DNA of 11,445 nt from Paraglomus occultum. Lineage: Eukaryota > Glomeromycota > Glomeromycetes > Paraglomerales > Paraglomeraceae. The notes below the pieces were generated by a model, which was given only the letters and a program-made list of their open reading frames with translations, did not search any database and was not told where the DNA came from. How positions within the stretch are numbered: position 1 is the stretch's first letter; each line of letters begins with the position of its first letter. Below, one piece after another: positions 9,701-11,445 of this stretch. The stretch spans positions 1-11,445 of the forward strand of contig CAJVPJ010001208.1 of the NCBI GenBank assembly GCA_910592205.1. The letters run 5' to 3'. A program made the position numbers and the translations under genes.

Positions 9701-10663
9701 AACACAGAAGTTTTGCCGGTTAAAAGTGAATGTAATTTAAATTAGCTAGTTGTATCGTTCACAAATACCAATTGAAATGCACATTCTTTCATCACGGATT
9801 TCAGGTTTCAAATGTGCGGTCAGTTAATGACCATCGTTTTGAAGATTGCACTCAATTTTCATGTGTTCCTGTTCTTATTTTTCGCGCTTATTATACTCAC
9901 AATCTGCAAAATGGTAGTCGGAAATAATAACATTACTTATTCGTTGCGAAGGTATGTCCAAATAAATCTTACACTAATCCAAGCCAAGCGACCCAGCGAT
10001 TTGAAAAATTGAACGTACTTTACATTTGCCCATGCCTTAATGTATCCATGACATTCCATATAAAAGATTTTATCTTTTTTCTATCTACGTAAAGCACATG
10101 ATAGTTTAAGTTGTTCTACTGGTGCAAATTTTTTTGTGGAACTTTGATCGCTCGTTCGGTGAAATAAGATAAAAAATTTATTTTCACTTTATTCAACCAT
10201 TGTTTTTCCAGTGTAACTTTCTCTAATAATAGGGTTATTATTATGTAAAGTAAAATATGAAAATATTTTAGAAAGTTATTGACATATTGCTCATATTTGC
10301 TTAGAATTATATTGTATTGTTTAGGTCATTGTCTGTGCACTTATTAGTTAAGTATACCCAACATGGTAATTAGTTTGACAACTACCATATTTCTATTATT
10401 TTTGTAACAGAACTACAAAATTTATTATTTGTTTGAACCAAATTAACATTATAATGACAATAACAGTCTCTTGCGTTGCGATTACCCTTACCATACAGGC
10501 ATACCTTAGAAAACTTCTTTATACTAAACCTCTTCTCCAATAATCAAGAGTAAAAAACACACGCTTGTTCATCCTCGACTTGGCTGATGTACGTGCGCTC
10601 AATGTTCGGACAAAAATATCACTTACTAAAAGCAAAGATAGAATCCAAAACTATGCAAGCGAA
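9701..10663. other. Very AT-rich intergenic stretch
   Basis: Among the most AT-rich parts of the window. A hydrophobic 66-codon plus ORF at 9812-10012 begins with ATG but reads like random AT-rich translation (runs of Leu/Phe/Ile followed by a polar tail) and has no supporting context. A hairpin TAATAATA-gggt-TATTATTA lies at 10224-10243. Nothing else is recognised. Confidence 0.5.
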
Positions 10664-11084
10664 CTAATCACTATTCATTCTGACGTCATGTACCAAAAAA
10701 ATACGCTGCGACACATACGACTTTATACGAAATTACTATACAATTATAAACTACGTTGCTCAATATCACTTACGTTCGTGTCTAACATCAACAAGGGGCA
10801 AAGCTCCTTAATAATTCTGATCGAGTTAAGTAATAATGTCTCAACCGGTCCTGCTCTTGCCTTTTTGCATCCAATCCCAATTAAATATTCCTTATCGTAC
10901 TGTTTCAACAATACCCTGCGAGATACAGAAGCTAGAAAGTATAATGGATATCCTTCCAAAGACTTTTTATGTAAGCATAGGCAGACTGGGCATCTAATAG
11001 CCTGACTTAAAATATCTTGATACCAGAAAGTATTGATGATGAAAACGTTTATAACCAAAAAACGTAATGCGATTCCAGAAATGA
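10664..11084 (-). CDS. Tentative spliced gene of unknown function (3' part)
   Basis: An exon from 11084 (after an acceptor ending ctatag) to 10774 stays open and ends at a strong donor (gtaagt). A 68-nt intron, the same size as introns in the neighbouring genes, leads through a tgtcgcag acceptor to a short last exon 10705-10664 with a TAG stop, keeping frame. The product (about 116 residues from this exon pair) starts hydrophobic (ISGIALRFLVINVFIIN), then has a Cys-X2-Cys (RCPVCLCLHKK) and ends RMNSD. I do not recognise it. The first exon is unknown; one possibility is the ATG at 11179 (MRPVTVHKF...) joined by a short intron. The plus strand over the same stretch is also open for 146 codons (10565-11005), so the coding strand is not settled. 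Confidence 0.35.
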
Positions 11085-11317
11085 CTATAGTAATAAAAAA
11101 TTCAATGTTATCTATGAAACGAGACGTAGGAGATATATAACATAGAATTTATGCACGGTCACTGGCCGCATGAATAGCTTATTATTGTCGTATTATTATT
11201 TGATGAGCCGGAGCCAATAATACCGACACTCAGACACTTTATATACTAACCATATTAGTTCACCTGCATTAGTCATTGTAACACACGGCGTTTGTGACAC
11301 AGTTAGTGTCACTCAAG
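11085..11317. promoter_or_regulatory. Upstream region of the right-edge gene
   Basis: TTTATATA at 11238-11245 lies about 75 bases before the ATG at 11318 and could be its TATA box. An inverted repeat GTGACAC-agtta-GTGTCAC sits at 11294-11312, only six bases before the start codon, so it would be in the 5' leader or act as a binding site. Trinucleotide-like ATT/TTA stretches occur at about 11178-11202. Confidence 0.4.
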
Positions 11318-11445
11318 ATGTGTAGCATGAAGATTGCCAGAACCTCAAGTCAAACAGCAATAGCAACGATGACATCAATTGCCTCTTACAAGGAATGGTT
11401 AGAAAAGAGTCTTGAGAGCGAATACATTAGATTCTATCCTTATGA
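11318..11445 (+). CDS. 5' end of a gene leaving the window, possible Glomeromycete-type kinase
   Basis: ATG at 11318 opens a frame that runs without a stop to the window end (42 complete codons). It begins MCSMKIARTSSQTAIA and continues SYKEWLEKSLESEYIRFYPY. The WLEKSLESEYIRFYPY segment resembles the short W(I/L)E..I....I.YY.Y..F linker that precedes the ATP-binding loop in many protein kinases of arbuscular mycorrhizal fungi. If that is right, a glycine-rich loop should follow just beyond the edge. This is motif memory only; the kinase domain itself is outside the window. Codon composition and the TATA-like box upstream favour a real gene. Confidence 0.5.
   Translation, partial: MCSMKIARTSSQTAIATMTSIASYKEWLEKSLESEYIRFYPY

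Noticed and set aside
9812-10012. Hydrophobic 66-aa plus ORF as a membrane protein
   Set aside because: Lies in very AT-rich DNA where Phe/Leu/Ile runs are expected; no splice or promoter context and no family resemblance.
10664-11084. Resemblance of the unknown minus gene to TMEM126 or to the N-terminus of PIG-U/Gab1
   Set aside because: Both matches rely on a few scattered residues and fail over the rest; the product is too short for PIG-U.

Overview
The window is nuclear DNA from a eukaryote. Several genes on the minus strand are broken by short introns (about 56-231 nt, mostly 63-97) with GT...AG borders, donors such as gtatgt/gtaagt, and CTAAC/CTGAC-like branch sites near some acceptors. 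DNA between genes is AT-rich and long. The best fit is an early-diverging fungus (Mucoromycota in the broad sense, possibly Glomeromycotina). The kynurenine 3-monooxygenase reads most like the fungal Bna4 type. The HP1 chromoshadow domain ends in a Swi6-like way. The KPWE-type peroxin has the N-terminal block I associate with fungal family members. A gene start at the right edge resembles the linker in front of the kinase domain in Glomeromycete kinases. The taxon is an inference.

Layout. 1-715: no gene; a perfect 42-bp palindrome lies at 36-77. About 721-1140: a broken Tc1/mariner-type transposase on the plus strand, with a possible transposon end near 1213. 1665-3491 (minus): a six-exon HP1-like gene, 399 aa, with an N-terminal acidic extension, a chromodomain, a very long charged hinge and a chromoshadow domain. 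3492-4876: intergenic, with one tiny plus-strand ORF (4560-4676) that looks like a signal peptide. 4877-6689 (minus): a complete six-exon kynurenine 3-monooxygenase gene, 481 aa. 6690-7701: intergenic, with an unproven 66-aa plus ORF. 7702-8465 (minus): a five-exon gene for a 160-aa PEX39-like (KPWE-domain) protein. 8466-10663: about 2.2 kb of AT-rich DNA with small inverted repeats and a transposon-end-like sequence. 10664-11084 (minus): a tentative spliced gene of unknown function. 11318-11445 (plus): the first 42 codons of a gene that leaves the window.

The three solid genes lie on the same strand but belong to unrelated processes: heterochromatin, tryptophan catabolism/NAD synthesis, and peroxisomal import. 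They are separated by about 1-1.4 kb, so each probably has its own promoter; I see no cluster or operon logic. The window is mostly ordinary gene space. The parts most worth following up are the PEX39-like protein with KPWK in place of KPWE, the HP1 gene with micro-exons and an oversized hinge, the long palindrome, and the small signal-peptide ORF.
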